NCBI GenBank assembly: GCA_040219135.1
Contig: JAVJTA010000015.1
Coordinates: 310,001-374,000, forward strand
Source of the DNA: UBA7803 sp040219135
GTDB taxonomy: Bacteria > Pseudomonadota > Gammaproteobacteria > Pseudomonadales > Azotimanducaceae
Direction: 5' to 3'
DNA: 64,000 bases
The notes below the pieces were generated by a model. That model was not told the DNA's origin, made no database searches, and saw nothing but the letters and a program-made list of their open reading frames with translations. Shown piece by piece: positions 10,434 to 18,873 of the stretch. Every line of letters begins with the position of its first letter. The stretch's first letter is position 1. Both the position numbers and the translations under genes were made by a program.

Positions 10434-10683
10434 AGCGTTGTTATACGTTGACCAATGCTTGTGAAGATTGGGAACAGGGGTTCTCGGGTCGTCTTTCGCT
10501 GGGAAGGGCCAAGAACCGGCGGTGGGTTGGCGGAGTGGGTTCTAAGGGAAGAACGTGATGCCGCCGGGATACGCGCAGTCAAGTGTAGTGTTTTGGGGAC
10601 CGCCGTCAAGCGGCGCAATTCCGCGGTCCGTGTGAGAGCTGGGCCCGGGACTGCCGGCCGGGCACCCGCTCTCGCCTGTTGGT
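10434..10683 (-). promoter_or_regulatory. rho leader / trxA-rho intergenic region
   Basis: A 250-base non-coding stretch between the trxA stop and the rho ATG on the minus strand. rho genes generally have long autoregulated leaders, so this probably holds the rho promoter and leader. No clear hairpin-plus-T-run terminator or strong -10/-35 pair was seen. The plus-strand open frame crossing it has no coding features. Confidence 0.4.
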
Positions 10684-11010
10684 TCAGATATTGCTGTCCA
10701 GAAACGCTGCCAGTTGCGATTTCGACAGGGCACCGACTTTGGTTGCCTCGACCTCGCCGTTCTTGAACAGCATCAGGGTCGGTATGCCGCGAATGCCGTA
10801 CTTCGGCGGCGTTTCCTGATTGGCATCGATGTCGAGCTTGCAGATTTTCAGCTTGTCACCATACTCGCCGGCGATCTCGTCGAGAATGGGTGCAATCATC
10901 TTGCAGGGTCCGCACCATTCCGCCCAGTAGTCCACCAGCACGGGCTTGTCGGATTCCAGCACGTCCTTGCCGAACTCCGCATCGGAGGTATGCACGATCT
11001 TGTCGCTCAT
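10684..11010 (-). CDS. trxA: Thioredoxin 1
   Basis: Cytoplasmic disulfide reductase. 108 residues from the ATG at 11010 (MSDKIVHTSD) with active site WAEWCGPCKM (Cys33/Cys36) and the cis-proline motif GIRGIPTLMLFKNG. An upstream in-frame ATG at 11055 would add 15 residues not found in thioredoxins. It is divergent from ppx and upstream of rho, the conserved Pseudomonas order. Confidence 0.97.
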   Translation of the reverse strand: MSDKIVHTSDAEFGKDVLESDKPVLVDYWAEWCGPCKMIAPILDEIAGEYGDKLKICKLDIDANQETPPKYGIRGIPTLMLFKNGEVEATKVGALSKSQLAAFLDSNI

Positions 11011-11135
11011 GGGTGAGTCTCCAGTGGAAATAGCTCTTTCGCGCGAGTGTAGCATGACGCCAATCCACCGCCGAAAGAACCATCTGGCCTGACAATATGC
11101 TCGATTTTCCCGGCAGAACCCGTGACTGAGTCCTC

Positions 11136-12620
11136 ATGAACGACCTCTTCGCAGCCATCGATCTGGGTTCCAACAGCTTCCACCTGCTGCTCGCCCGCAG
11201 GACGGACGACGGCTTCGAAACGGTGGAGCGGCTGAAGGAGAAGGTTCAGCTGCTCGCCGGCTTCGACGGCGTTCGCCTGCATCCCGGCGCGGTATCCCGC
11301 GGCGCCGACTGCCTGGCGCGCTTCGCCCAGCGCCTGGCCGGGGTGCCGAGGTCGAATATTCAGGTGGCCGGGACCCACGCCCTGCGCGTGGCGGGCGGCG
11401 GCGAGTTTCCCGCCCTGGTAACGCGGGTGATCGGCGTGCCGCTGGAAGTGGTGTCCGGCGAGGACGAGGCCCGGCTGGTGTACCTCGGGGTCTCCCATCA
11501 CGTGCCCAGCAACGCACCCCGGATGCGGCTGGTGGTCGACGTCGGCGGCGGCAGCACCGAACTGGCCTGGGGCGACGGCGCCAGCGCCGAGCCGGCGCGG
11601 GTCGCTTCTTTCGAGCTGGGTTGCGTGGCTCTGCGCGATCGGTACTTCGGCAACGGACACCGTCAGGCCGAGGCCTTCATCCGGGCCCGGGCGGAGGCTC
11701 GGACCCTGCTTCGGCGCCTCCAGCGCCCGGAGCGTGCGGAGATCATCGGCACGTCCGGAACCGTGGAATCGATACAGGCAGTGCTTGCCGCCAACGGCTG
11801 GGGCTCCGCAACGATCACCAAAGAAGGGCTGACCCAGCTCATCGACACCATTGTCAGCGGCCGCTGGCTGATCGACGCGGGCCTGCCCGGTCTGGTCCCG
11901 GAACGGCTGGACATATTCCCGTCCGGGCTCGCCATCGTGGATGCGCTGTTCGAGGTCCTCGGTCTGCGGACCATGCGTTTCGTCGACGCCTCCCTCCAGG
12001 ACGGGCTGCTTTACCGGCTGCTGCCGGCGCCGACGGCGGACCGGCGTCCGGACACCGTGGCGGGTCTGAAGCGGCGCTTCCGCGTCGACGCCGCCCAGGC
12101 GGCACGGGTCCGCGGCTCGGCGCTGGCGCTGTTCGACGCCACCGCGGGCTGGTGGACGCAGCCCGGACGCTGGCGCGACCTGCTGGGCTGGGCGGCCGAT
12201 CTCCACGAACTCGGCCGCGCGGTTGCCCCCGAGCACTACCACCGTCACGGCGCCTACCTGCTGCAGAACTCGGACCTGCGGGCCTTTTCACAGGCCGAAA
12301 GGGACCAGCTCGCGCTGCTTCTGCGCGGTCATCGACGGTCGTTTCCGGGACTCGCGCTGCGCGGCCTGGACGACGATGTGCGCGCTGAGCTGGTGCGGCT
12401 GCTGGCGCTGCTGCGGATCGCCGTGATCCTCAATCGCAGCCATACCGATACCGACGTGCCGGCCGTGGCCGCCAGCGCCGCCGCGGAGACCCTGCGTCTG
12501 ACGCTGCCGGATGGCTGGCTCGCGGCGCATCCACTGTCGGCCAAGGAGCTGACCGTGGAGGCGGCGCAGCTGGCCGACGCCGGAATCCGTCTCGAGGTCG
12601 GCGACTGGGGACGCCGCTGA
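11136..12620 (+). CDS. ppx: Exopolyphosphatase (Ppx/GppA family)
   Basis: Releases phosphate from the ends of polyphosphate chains. 494 residues: ASKHA-type ATPase phosphate-1 loop AAIDLGSNSFHLLLAR at the start, LVVDVGGGSTELAW (phosphate-2) at about 130-143, and a C-terminal HD-like helical domain (DLHELGRAVAPEHYHRHGAYLLQNSDL). ppk1 is usually its neighbour in gammaproteobacteria but is not here; a PPK2 gene occurs at 62.7-63.6 kb. Confidence 0.93.
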   Translation: MNDLFAAIDLGSNSFHLLLARRTDDGFETVERLKEKVQLLAGFDGVRLHPGAVSRGADCLARFAQRLAGVPRSNIQVAGTHALRVAGGGEFPALVTRVIGVPLEVVSGEDEARLVYLGVSHHVPSNAPRMRLVVDVGGGSTELAWGDGASAEPARVASFELGCVALRDRYFGNGHRQAEAFIRARAEARTLLRRLQRPERAEIIGTSGTVESIQAVLAANGWGSATITKEGLTQLIDTIVSGRWLIDAGLPGLVPERLDIFPSGLAIVDALFEVLGLRTMRFVDASLQDGLLYRLLPAPTADRRPDTVAGLKRRFRVDAAQAARVRGSALALFDATAGWWTQPGRWRDLLGWAADLHELGRAVAPEHYHRHGAYLLQNSDLRAFSQAERDQLALLLRGHRRSFPGLALRGLDDDVRAELVRLLALLRIAVILNRSHTDTDVPAVAASAAAETLRLTLPDGWLAAHPLSAKELTVEAAQLADAGIRLEVGDWGRR

Positions 12621-12662
12621 GCGCGCCTCGCTGAGCGCGCCTCGCTCCTCGCCGAGCCGGGC

Positions 12663-13655
12663 TCAGGCGCGCAGGGCTTCCGCGGCCTGCAGGGCGAAGT
12701 AGCTGAGAACGCCGTCGGCGCCCGCGCGCTTGAAGCAAAGCAGGGATTCGAGCATGACCCGATCGTCGAGCCAGCCCTGGGCCATGGCGGCGCGATGCAT
12801 GGCGTACTCGCCGCTGACCTGATAGGCGAAGGTGGGCACGCCGAAGCGTTGCTTCACCCGGGTCACGATGTCGAGGTAGGGCATACCGGGCTTGACCATC
12901 ACCATGTCGGCGCCTTCCTCCAGGTCCAGGGCGATCTCGTGCAGGGCTTCGTCGGCATTGGCTGGATCCATCTGGTAGGTGCTCTTGCTGCCTTTGCCGA
13001 GCGTGGCGCTCGACCCCACGGCGTCGCGGAACGGCCCGTAGTAGGCGGATGCGTACTTGGCGGAGTAAGCCATGATGCGGGTGTTGACGTGGCCGTCGCC
13101 GTCCAGCGACGCGCGGATGGCGCCCACCCGGCCGTCCATCATGTCCGACGGCGCTATGATGTCGGCGCCGGCTCCCGCACAGACCAGCGCCTGACGCTGC
13201 AGCGCTGCGACGGTGACGTCGTTCAGCACGTAGCCGTCGTCGTCGATGATGCCGTCGTGGCCGTGGGTGGTGTATGGATCCAGTGCGGCGTCGGTGATCA
13301 CGCCGAGGTCCGGCAGGGCACGCTTCAGCGCCGCTACCGCGCGCGGGATCAGGCCGTCGGGATTCCAGGCCTCCGCGCCATCGGCGCTGCGCGTCCCGCT
13401 GCCGACGTTGGGAAACAGCGCAACCGCGGGAATGCCGAGGGTCAGCGCCCGCTCGGCGTCGCGCAGGAGTTCGTCGATGGACAGCCGCTCGACGCCCGGC
13501 ATGGAAGCCACCGGCTCGCGCTTCGCGGAGCCCTCGATCACGAACATCGGATAGATCAGATCGTCTGCGCTCAGGGTGTGCTCGCGAACCAGTCGGCGAG
13601 AAAAGTCGCTGGCACGGTTTCGCCGCAGGCGCGTACTTGGGAAACTGCGGGGCAT
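12663..13655 (-). CDS. hemB: Delta-aminolevulinic acid dehydratase (porphobilinogen synthase)
   Basis: Condenses two 5-aminolevulinates into porphobilinogen. 330 residues from the ATG at 13655 (MPRSFPSTRLRR). The two Schiff-base lysines are in MAYSAKYAS (Lys200) and MVMVKPGMPY (Lys255). The metal-binding segment reads DAALDPYTTHGHDG (122-135), with Asp/Thr in place of the zinc cysteines, so this is the Mg-dependent Pseudomonas type rather than the E. coli zinc type. An upstream in-frame start would add 14 unconserved residues. Confidence 0.95.
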   Translation of the reverse strand: MPRSFPSTRLRRNRASDFSRRLVREHTLSADDLIYPMFVIEGSAKREPVASMPGVERLSIDELLRDAERALTLGIPAVALFPNVGSGTRSADGAEAWNPDGLIPRAVAALKRALPDLGVITDAALDPYTTHGHDGIIDDDGYVLNDVTVAALQRQALVCAGAGADIIAPSDMMDGRVGAIRASLDGDGHVNTRIMAYSAKYASAYYGPFRDAVGSSATLGKGSKSTYQMDPANADEALHEIALDLEEGADMVMVKPGMPYLDIVTRVKQRFGVPTFAYQVSGEYAMHRAAMAQGWLDDRVMLESLLCFKRAGADGVLSYFALQAAEALRA

Positions 13656-13696
13656 ATGCGGGGTCCTATAACGGTTTGCGGCACCTGGAGCGGGCA

Positions 13697-14434
13697 ATGG
13701 TAACGAACGGCATGGCCAAGGGCAGCAACCGGCGCACGCTGTTCGTCCGGATCGGTCTGGTGACGCTGCTGGCGGCGCTCGTGGCCGCGTACCTGATCTT
13801 CGATCTGGGCCGCTACCTCGATCTCGAGTACCTGAAGTCGGTGCACGATCGCGTTCTGGCCCTCGTTCAGGAGCGACCGCTGCTGTCGACGCTGGTGTTT
13901 TTCATCGGCTACGTGCTAATCACCGCGGCATCGCTGCCCGGTGCGGCGGTGATGACCCTGGCGGCGGGCGCGGTGTTCGGGCTGGTCTGGGGGCTGGTGG
14001 TCGTTTCCTTCGCGAGTTCCGCGGGGGCCACCCTGGCGATGCTGATCTCGCGCAAGCTGCTCGGGGAATGGGTGCAGCGGCGCTTCGCGGCCCAGCTCGA
14101 ATCGGTGAACCGGGGCTTCGAGCGGGACGGCGGCTTCTACCTGTTCAGCGTGCGCATGGTGCCGCTGTTTCCGTTTTTCGTGGTGAATCTGGTGATGGGA
14201 CTCACGTCCATTTCGGCACTGACCTTCTACTGGGTCAGCCAGGTGGGCATGCTGGCGGGTACCTTCGTGTATGTGTTTGCCGGCACCCAGCTCGCGTCGG
14301 TGGAGAGCCTGGGGGACGTGCTCAGCCCGGGTCTGATCGCGGCGCTGTCGCTGCTCGGTCTGTTTCCGCTGCTGGCGCGCAAGATCCTGGGCTGGATTCG
14401 ACGGGCCCGCAACGACGTGGTGGAGGAATCCTGA
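13697..14434 (+). CDS. TVP38/TMEM64 (VTT/DedA-like) membrane protein
   Basis: 245-residue polytopic inner-membrane protein with about six hydrophobic segments and the VTT-domain signature: GYVLITAASLPGAAVMTLAAGAVFGLVWG followed by FYLFSVRMVPLFPFFVVNLVMGLTSI. The start at 13697 has GGAG seven bases upstream. The stop overlaps the next ATG, and this protein-flavoprotein pair is common in proteobacteria; the transported or modified substrate is unknown. Confidence 0.85.
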   Translation: MVTNGMAKGSNRRTLFVRIGLVTLLAALVAAYLIFDLGRYLDLEYLKSVHDRVLALVQERPLLSTLVFFIGYVLITAASLPGAAVMTLAAGAVFGLVWGLVVVSFASSAGATLAMLISRKLLGEWVQRRFAAQLESVNRGFERDGGFYLFSVRMVPLFPFFVVNLVMGLTSISALTFYWVSQVGMLAGTFVYVFAGTQLASVESLGDVLSPGLIAALSLLGLFPLLARKILGWIRRARNDVVEES

Positions 14435-15882
14435 TGGCGCGCTTCGACAACAACCTGGTGGTCATCGGCGCCGGATCGGCCGGGCTCATCGCCGCCTACA
14501 TTGCCACCACGGTGCGCGCCAGAGTCACCCTGATCGAGCAGGGCGCCATGGGCGGCGATTGCCTGAACACGGGCTGCGTGCCGAGCAAGACGCTGATCCG
14601 CTCCGCCGCGGTTGCCCATACGCTGAGGGACTCCGGGCGTTTCGGCATCGCGCCGGTGGTCCCCGAGGTCGATTTCGGCCGGGTCATGAACCGGGTGCAC
14701 GAAGCCGTCGCGACCATCGCCCCGAAGGACTCCATGGAGCGCTACCGGTCCCTCGGGGTGAACTGCATCGCCGGCCGTGCCGAGCTGATCGACGCCCATC
14801 ACGTGCGCGTCGGAGATCAGACCGTGAGCACGCGCAGCATCATCCTCGCCACCGGTGCCAGCCCGCTGGTCCCGCCGATTCCGGGGCTCGATCAGACGCA
14901 GCCGCTGACCTCGGAGAACCTGTGGGGGCTGGAAACCCTGCCCGCGCGGCTGCTGGTGATGGGCGGCGGGCCCATAGGCTGTGAGCTGGCCCAGAGTTTT
15001 CAGCGCCTCGGCAGCCAGGTCACCCTCATCGACATGGAGCCGCGCCTGCTGCCACGGGAGGACGCCGACGTCTCGGCGCATCTCGAGCGGGTGTTGCGGC
15101 GCGAAGGCGTGGACGTTCGGCTCGGTCATCGGGCCGTGCGCGTGGAGGCCGGGACCGGCACGGCGGGCGCCGGCACCCTGCACGCGGATACCGCGGACGG
15201 CGAAGCGGCGCTGGCCTTCGACCGGATTCTGGTGGCGGTGGGCCGGCGCCCGAATACCCGCGGCTACGGGCTCGACGCCCTGGGCATCGAGACCGCGGGC
15301 AACGGCGCGCTGCAGGTGGATCGTTACCTGCGCACGAGCTGCCGCAACGTGTTCGCCTGCGGCGACGTGGTCGGCCCCTACCAGTTCACCCACATGGCGG
15401 CGCACCAGGCCTGGTTTGCGGCGGTCAACGCGCTGTTCGGACGCTTCAAGAAATTTGCCGTGAACTACCGCGTCGTACCCTGGGCGACGTTCACCGAGCC
15501 GGAGGTTGCGCGGGTGGGGTTGTCCGAGGAGCAGGCGCGTAGCGAGGGCCGCGAGGTGGAAGTCACTACTTACCCGCTGAACGACCTCGACCGCGCCATC
15601 GCCGAGGGTGAGACCCAGGGCTGGGTCAAAGTGCTCACCCCGGCCGGCGGCAGCGACAAGATCCTCGGCGTCACCATCGTCGGCGCCCACGCCGGAGAGC
15701 TGATTGGTGAGTTCATCGTTGCGATGAGCCACGGCCTGGGGTTGAAGAAGCTGATGAGCACCATTCACATCTATCCGACCCTGAGCGAGGCGGTGAAGCT
15801 CTCGGCCGGCGCCTGGCGCCGCAATCACGTGCCGGAGACGCTGCTCGGCTGGGTCGGCCGGCTGCACGCGCTGCTGCGCTGA
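14434..15882 (+). CDS. Mercuric-reductase-like pyridine nucleotide-disulfide oxidoreductase
   Basis: 482-residue flavoprotein. FAD-binding VVIGAGSAGLIAAY (9-22), redox-active disulfide GGDCLNTGCVPSKT (Cys43/Cys48), NAD(P)-binding VMGGGPIGCELAQ near 180, a second FAD motif FACGDVVG, and the C-terminal dimerisation domain with HIYPTLSEAVK. It lacks the N-terminal HMA domain and C-terminal cysteine pair of true MerA, so it is probably not a mercury reductase. GGAGGA precedes the start; coupled to the TVP38 gene. Confidence 0.85.
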   Translation: MARFDNNLVVIGAGSAGLIAAYIATTVRARVTLIEQGAMGGDCLNTGCVPSKTLIRSAAVAHTLRDSGRFGIAPVVPEVDFGRVMNRVHEAVATIAPKDSMERYRSLGVNCIAGRAELIDAHHVRVGDQTVSTRSIILATGASPLVPPIPGLDQTQPLTSENLWGLETLPARLLVMGGGPIGCELAQSFQRLGSQVTLIDMEPRLLPREDADVSAHLERVLRREGVDVRLGHRAVRVEAGTGTAGAGTLHADTADGEAALAFDRILVAVGRRPNTRGYGLDALGIETAGNGALQVDRYLRTSCRNVFACGDVVGPYQFTHMAAHQAWFAAVNALFGRFKKFAVNYRVVPWATFTEPEVARVGLSEEQARSEGREVEVTTYPLNDLDRAIAEGETQGWVKVLTPAGGSDKILGVTIVGAHAGELIGEFIVAMSHGLGLKKLMSTIHIYPTLSEAVKLSAGAWRRNHVPETLLGWVGRLHALLR

Positions 15883-15923
15883 GCACGCTCGCCCGGGGCT
15901 ACCGTCCCCGGTGCCGTCCCGGT

Positions 15924-16475
15924 TCAGGTCTGCAGTCGTGCCAGTCGCTTCAGGCTCCGGTTCAGGTGCCGCCGGTCGTCGGTGAGGGCGCTGACCATCT
16001 GGGCGCCGTAGAGGACGTTGAGGAGTTCCCCGGCGCGGCGCGCGGCGCCCTTCGGCTTGTGTCCGCCGGCCTCGAAAACCGCCGTGAGCCGGTCCTGCCA
16101 GTCCAGGAACTGGGTCGAGATCGTCTCGCCCAGGGTCGGGCGCGCGCTGCCCAGAGCCAGCACGCCGAGCAGGCAGAGCCCGCCGGAACGCTCCAGATAG
16201 TCGGCGAATCCTTCGACGAAGCGCTGCAGGCGCTGTTCGGCGGGTTCCGGGCCGCGCAGCCGGGCGAAGGCCAGGCGTTCCGCCTGAGCCACCGCATCGC
16301 GGACCAGCACGTCGGCCATTTCCGCCTTGCCGCCGGGGAAGTGGTGGTACAGGCTCGCCTTGCTCAGGCCGCTGGCGGCCGCCAGTTGGGTCAGTGTGGC
16401 CCCTTCGTACCCGCGATCCCGGAATACCTGGCCGAGGCGCTGGATCAGGTCGGTTCGCTGGCTGCTTTCGGGCAT
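15924..16475 (-). CDS. TetR/AcrR family transcriptional regulator
   Basis: 183 residues. The N-terminal helix-turn-helix is clear: GYEGATLTQLAAASGLSKASLYHHFPGGKAEM at about 19-50. The C-terminal ligand domain is of the TetR_C type seen in regulators related to YP-type repressors, with no informative motif. It is divergent from the ECF sigma gene. A perfect 10-bp palindrome (16494-16503) in its own promoter region is the likely operator, suggesting autorepression. Confidence 0.88.
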   Translation of the reverse strand: MPESSQRTDLIQRLGQVFRDRGYEGATLTQLAAASGLSKASLYHHFPGGKAEMADVLVRDAVAQAERLAFARLRGPEPAEQRLQRFVEGFADYLERSGGLCLLGVLALGSARPTLGETISTQFLDWQDRLTAVFEAGGHKPKGAARRAGELLNVLYGAQMVSALTDDRRHLNRSLKRLARLQT

Positions 16476-16493
16476 GCCGGCAGCTTAACAGAC

Positions 16494-16503
16494 CGAACGT
16501 TCG
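16494..16503. promoter_or_regulatory. Probable TetR operator
   Basis: CGAACGTTCG, perfect 10-bp palindrome within GACCGAACGTTCGAAT, 18 bases upstream of the TetR start and about 70 upstream of the divergent sigma gene. It resembles the AGACCG-N-CGGTCT type sites of many TetR autorepressors. Confidence 0.6.
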
Positions 16504-16574
16504 AATGGGCTGGCCGCTCGGCGGCGCCGCTGCACTTGCGACCTTTCGCACGGCTGGCGCATCTTTAACAGGGC

Positions 16575-17171
16575 ATGGCCAGCTTTGCCGACATTCACCT
16601 GGACAGCGGGATCGCGCGCGGCCTGCAGCGCGGAGACCGGCGTGCCCAGGCGGTAGCCTACCGGCTGATGTCGCCCACCATCATGGGCCTGGCGGTGCGC
16701 ATCCTGCAGGACGAGGGATTGGCCCAGGAGGTGGTGCAGGACACGTTCGTGGAGTTGATCGACAAGGCGCACACGCTGAACGACCCCGCAGCGGTGGTCG
16801 GCTGGGTGCGGCGGGTGGCGGTCAATCACTGCTACATGCGCCTGCGCTCGCCGTGGCACAAGCGCCGCTCGGCGGAAGAGGCAGCGCCGGAGCCGGTGGA
16901 CCCCGGCTGCGGGGCCGAGCGCCTGGACGGCTACCGGGATCTGGAGCGGGCGCTGTCCGGGCTGGCGCCGGAGACCCGGCTGGTGATCTGGCTGCACGAC
17001 GTCGAGGGCTACACCCACCGTGAGATCGGCGAGCTCACCGGGCAGACCGCCAGCTACTCGAAGTCGCAGCTGTCCCGGGGTTACGAGAAACTGTTACGCA
17101 TGACTCGAGGCAATGAAGACAATGGAACGGCAACCGACAGTGACGCTCTCAAACCTGCTTGCGCTCCGTGA
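16575..17171 (+). CDS. ECF-type RNA polymerase sigma factor
   Basis: 198 residues. Sigma region 2 (RGDRRAQAVAYRLMSPTIMGLAVRILQDEGLAQEVVQDTFVELIDK, about 19-65) and region 4 (LSGLAPETRLVIWLHDVEGYTHREIGELTGQTASYSKSQLSRGYEKLL, about 125-172). The first gene of a three-gene run with an anti-sigma-like protein and a PDZ protein, an arrangement suggesting envelope-stress control. The C-terminal 20 residues after region 4 overlap the start of the next gene. Confidence 0.88.
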   Translation: MASFADIHLDSGIARGLQRGDRRAQAVAYRLMSPTIMGLAVRILQDEGLAQEVVQDTFVELIDKAHTLNDPAAVVGWVRRVAVNHCYMRLRSPWHKRRSAEEAAPEPVDPGCGAERLDGYRDLERALSGLAPETRLVIWLHDVEGYTHREIGELTGQTASYSKSQLSRGYEKLLRMTRGNEDNGTATDSDALKPACAP

Positions 17172-17763
17172 TGGCGAGGTCGACGCGGTAGCCGACGTCG
17201 ACGTTGCCGCGGACGGCGACGCCGCGGCGCAGCTGGCGCAGCTGCGGGCGCTGAAGGCGGAACTCAACGCGCTGCCGCCGGTGACGCCGGATGCCGGCGT
17301 CTGGCGTGCCATCCAGGAGCGGGCCGGCCAGCGCCAGCGCTCGTGGCTGCAACGGTTTCCGCTCGCCACCGCTGCGTCGGTGTTCGTGGCGGCGGCGCTC
17401 AGCGTGATGCTGCTGAATTCCAGCCAGACGCCGGAGCCGGGGGGCGCGCAGCTGGCGGACGCGCAGCCGGGCGATCCGCTGGCGCAACTCATCCAGCGTT
17501 CCCAGCGGCTCGAGTCGGAGCTGTTGACCCCGGCCGTGGCACCTGCCGGCAACGCCTCTTCCAGCGAACAGGCGCTGCGGTTCGGAATCGCCGACGTGGA
17601 CGCCCAGCTCAACGAACTGTTCGAGACCACCGCCGCCAACCCGGCCGACCGCGAGCGCCTGTGGCAGGATCGGGAGCGGCTCTGGGGGCAGCGGGTGATG
17701 CTGCTGGAAGCGCTGGCCGACGTGCAGCGCGGACAGGCAGTGCTGCAGCCGGCCATTTACTAG
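17113..17763 (+). CDS. Anti-sigma-factor-like single-pass membrane protein
   Basis: 216 residues. An N-terminal cytoplasmic part (1-70) has LLALRDGEVDAVADVDV and PVTPDAGVWRAIQERA, typical of the region preceding the membrane span in anti-sigma proteins. One transmembrane helix is at about 80-97 (FPLATAASVFVAAALSVMLL), and the periplasmic part ends in a helical segment rich in Arg/Glu. It overlaps the sigma gene by 59 bases in a different frame. No ZAS zinc motif is visible, so the anti-sigma role rests mainly on context. Confidence 0.65.
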   Translation: MKTMERQPTVTLSNLLALRDGEVDAVADVDVAADGDAAAQLAQLRALKAELNALPPVTPDAGVWRAIQERAGQRQRSWLQRFPLATAASVFVAAALSVMLLNSSQTPEPGGAQLADAQPGDPLAQLIQRSQRLESELLTPAVAPAGNASSSEQALRFGIADVDAQLNELFETTAANPADRERLWQDRERLWGQRVMLLEALADVQRGQAVLQPAIY

Positions 17764-17766
17764 GAG

Positions 17767-18867
17767 ATGACCATGCGACCGACATTGCTCTGGGGTTTGC
17801 TGCTCGGCCTCGTGCTCGGCCTCGTGCTCGGGCAGGGCGGGCCCGCTCTGGCCGCCGCGACGGCGACGGCAGACGCCGACGCCAGCGTCGCGACGGCGAC
17901 GGCGACGGCGGGCGGCGACGCCAGCGTCGCGGACATCGAGCAGAGCATCGAACGGGCCCGCGTCAAGCTCGACGAAGCGGCGCAGCAGCTGGCCGAGCTG
18001 CACACGCGGCTCTGGTCGATGGAGACCAGCGGCCCTCGGTCCGAAAAGCCGATGCTCGGCATCCTGCTGAAGGACGGGGGCAGCGGCCCCGGTCTGACCC
18101 TCGCCGGGGTGACGCCGGACGGGGGCGCCGAGCGCGCCGGACTCAAGGCCGGTGACACGGTAATCGAGGTCAACGGAGTGCGCCTCGACGGCGGCGGCCC
18201 GAAGCAGGCATACGGGGCGCTGAACGAGGCCATGGCCTCCGTGACCCCCGGTGATGCGGTGACCGTCGGCTACCTGCGGGACGGTGCCAGCTACGATGCC
18301 CAGGTGGTCACCCAGTCCCGGGGCAGCTTCATGGTCAAGGTGGTGAAGGAGAAGGGGCCGTGGCTCGAGAGCCTGCGCGCCCTGGGTGATCTCGATCCGC
18401 TGGAAGCCCTCCAGGGACTCGAAGAGCTGCACATTCTCGACGACCTGGATCTCGAACTGGATCTCGAGGCGGACCTCGACGGGCGCCTGCTGCGGGCCCC
18501 GGCCGGGCTGCGTCTGGAATCCATCGACGGATCTCTGGCCGACTATTTCCAGGTCGATCGCGGCGTCCTGGTGCTGGCAGCGCCGGCCCGGGACCCGGCG
18601 CTGCAGGCCGGCGACGTACTGCTCAGCGTCGCCGATGCGGCGGTCACCGACCCGGCGGATGCGCTGCGCCGGCTCGCATCCGCGTCCGGGAAGATCCCGG
18701 TGCGGGTGAAACGCCAGGGCCGGGAGCAGGCGCTGGACGTCGACGCGGATGCGCTCAATGCAGAGAAGTCACTGCACCTCTTCAACCGCGAGCGCGTGGT
18801 CCGCATCGACAGCGACGAGGACGGCCAGGAGCTGCGCCTGGAGATCGTCATCGATCCCGGCCCCTAG
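17767..18867 (+). CDS. Exported protein with two PDZ domains
   Basis: 366 residues. Signal peptide 1-30 (LLWGLLLGLVLGLVLGQGGPALA), a low-complexity Ala/Thr/Asp stretch (30-55), a short coiled coil (56-85), PDZ1 (about 95-185; MLGILL...AGLKAGDTVIEVNG), a Leu/Asp/Glu-rich linker (about 205-240; HILDDLDLELDLEADLDG) and PDZ2 (245-322; LQAGDVLLSVADAAV). No protease domain, so it is probably a periplasmic adaptor or sensor partner of the preceding membrane protein. It starts 3 bases after that stop. Confidence 0.75.
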   Translation: MTMRPTLLWGLLLGLVLGLVLGQGGPALAAATATADADASVATATATAGGDASVADIEQSIERARVKLDEAAQQLAELHTRLWSMETSGPRSEKPMLGILLKDGGSGPGLTLAGVTPDGGAERAGLKAGDTVIEVNGVRLDGGGPKQAYGALNEAMASVTPGDAVTVGYLRDGASYDAQVVTQSRGSFMVKVVKEKGPWLESLRALGDLDPLEALQGLEELHILDDLDLELDLEADLDGRLLRAPAGLRLESIDGSLADYFQVDRGVLVLAAPARDPALQAGDVLLSVADAAVTDPADALRRLASASGKIPVRVKRQGREQALDVDADALNAEKSLHLFNRERVVRIDSDEDGQELRLEIVIDPGP

Positions 18868-18873
18868 GGAACC

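Noticed and set aside
14434..15882. Mercury resistance (merA)
   Set aside because: No HMA domain, no C-terminal Cys pair, no merR/merT/merP nearby; it belongs to the TVP38-linked flavoprotein group.
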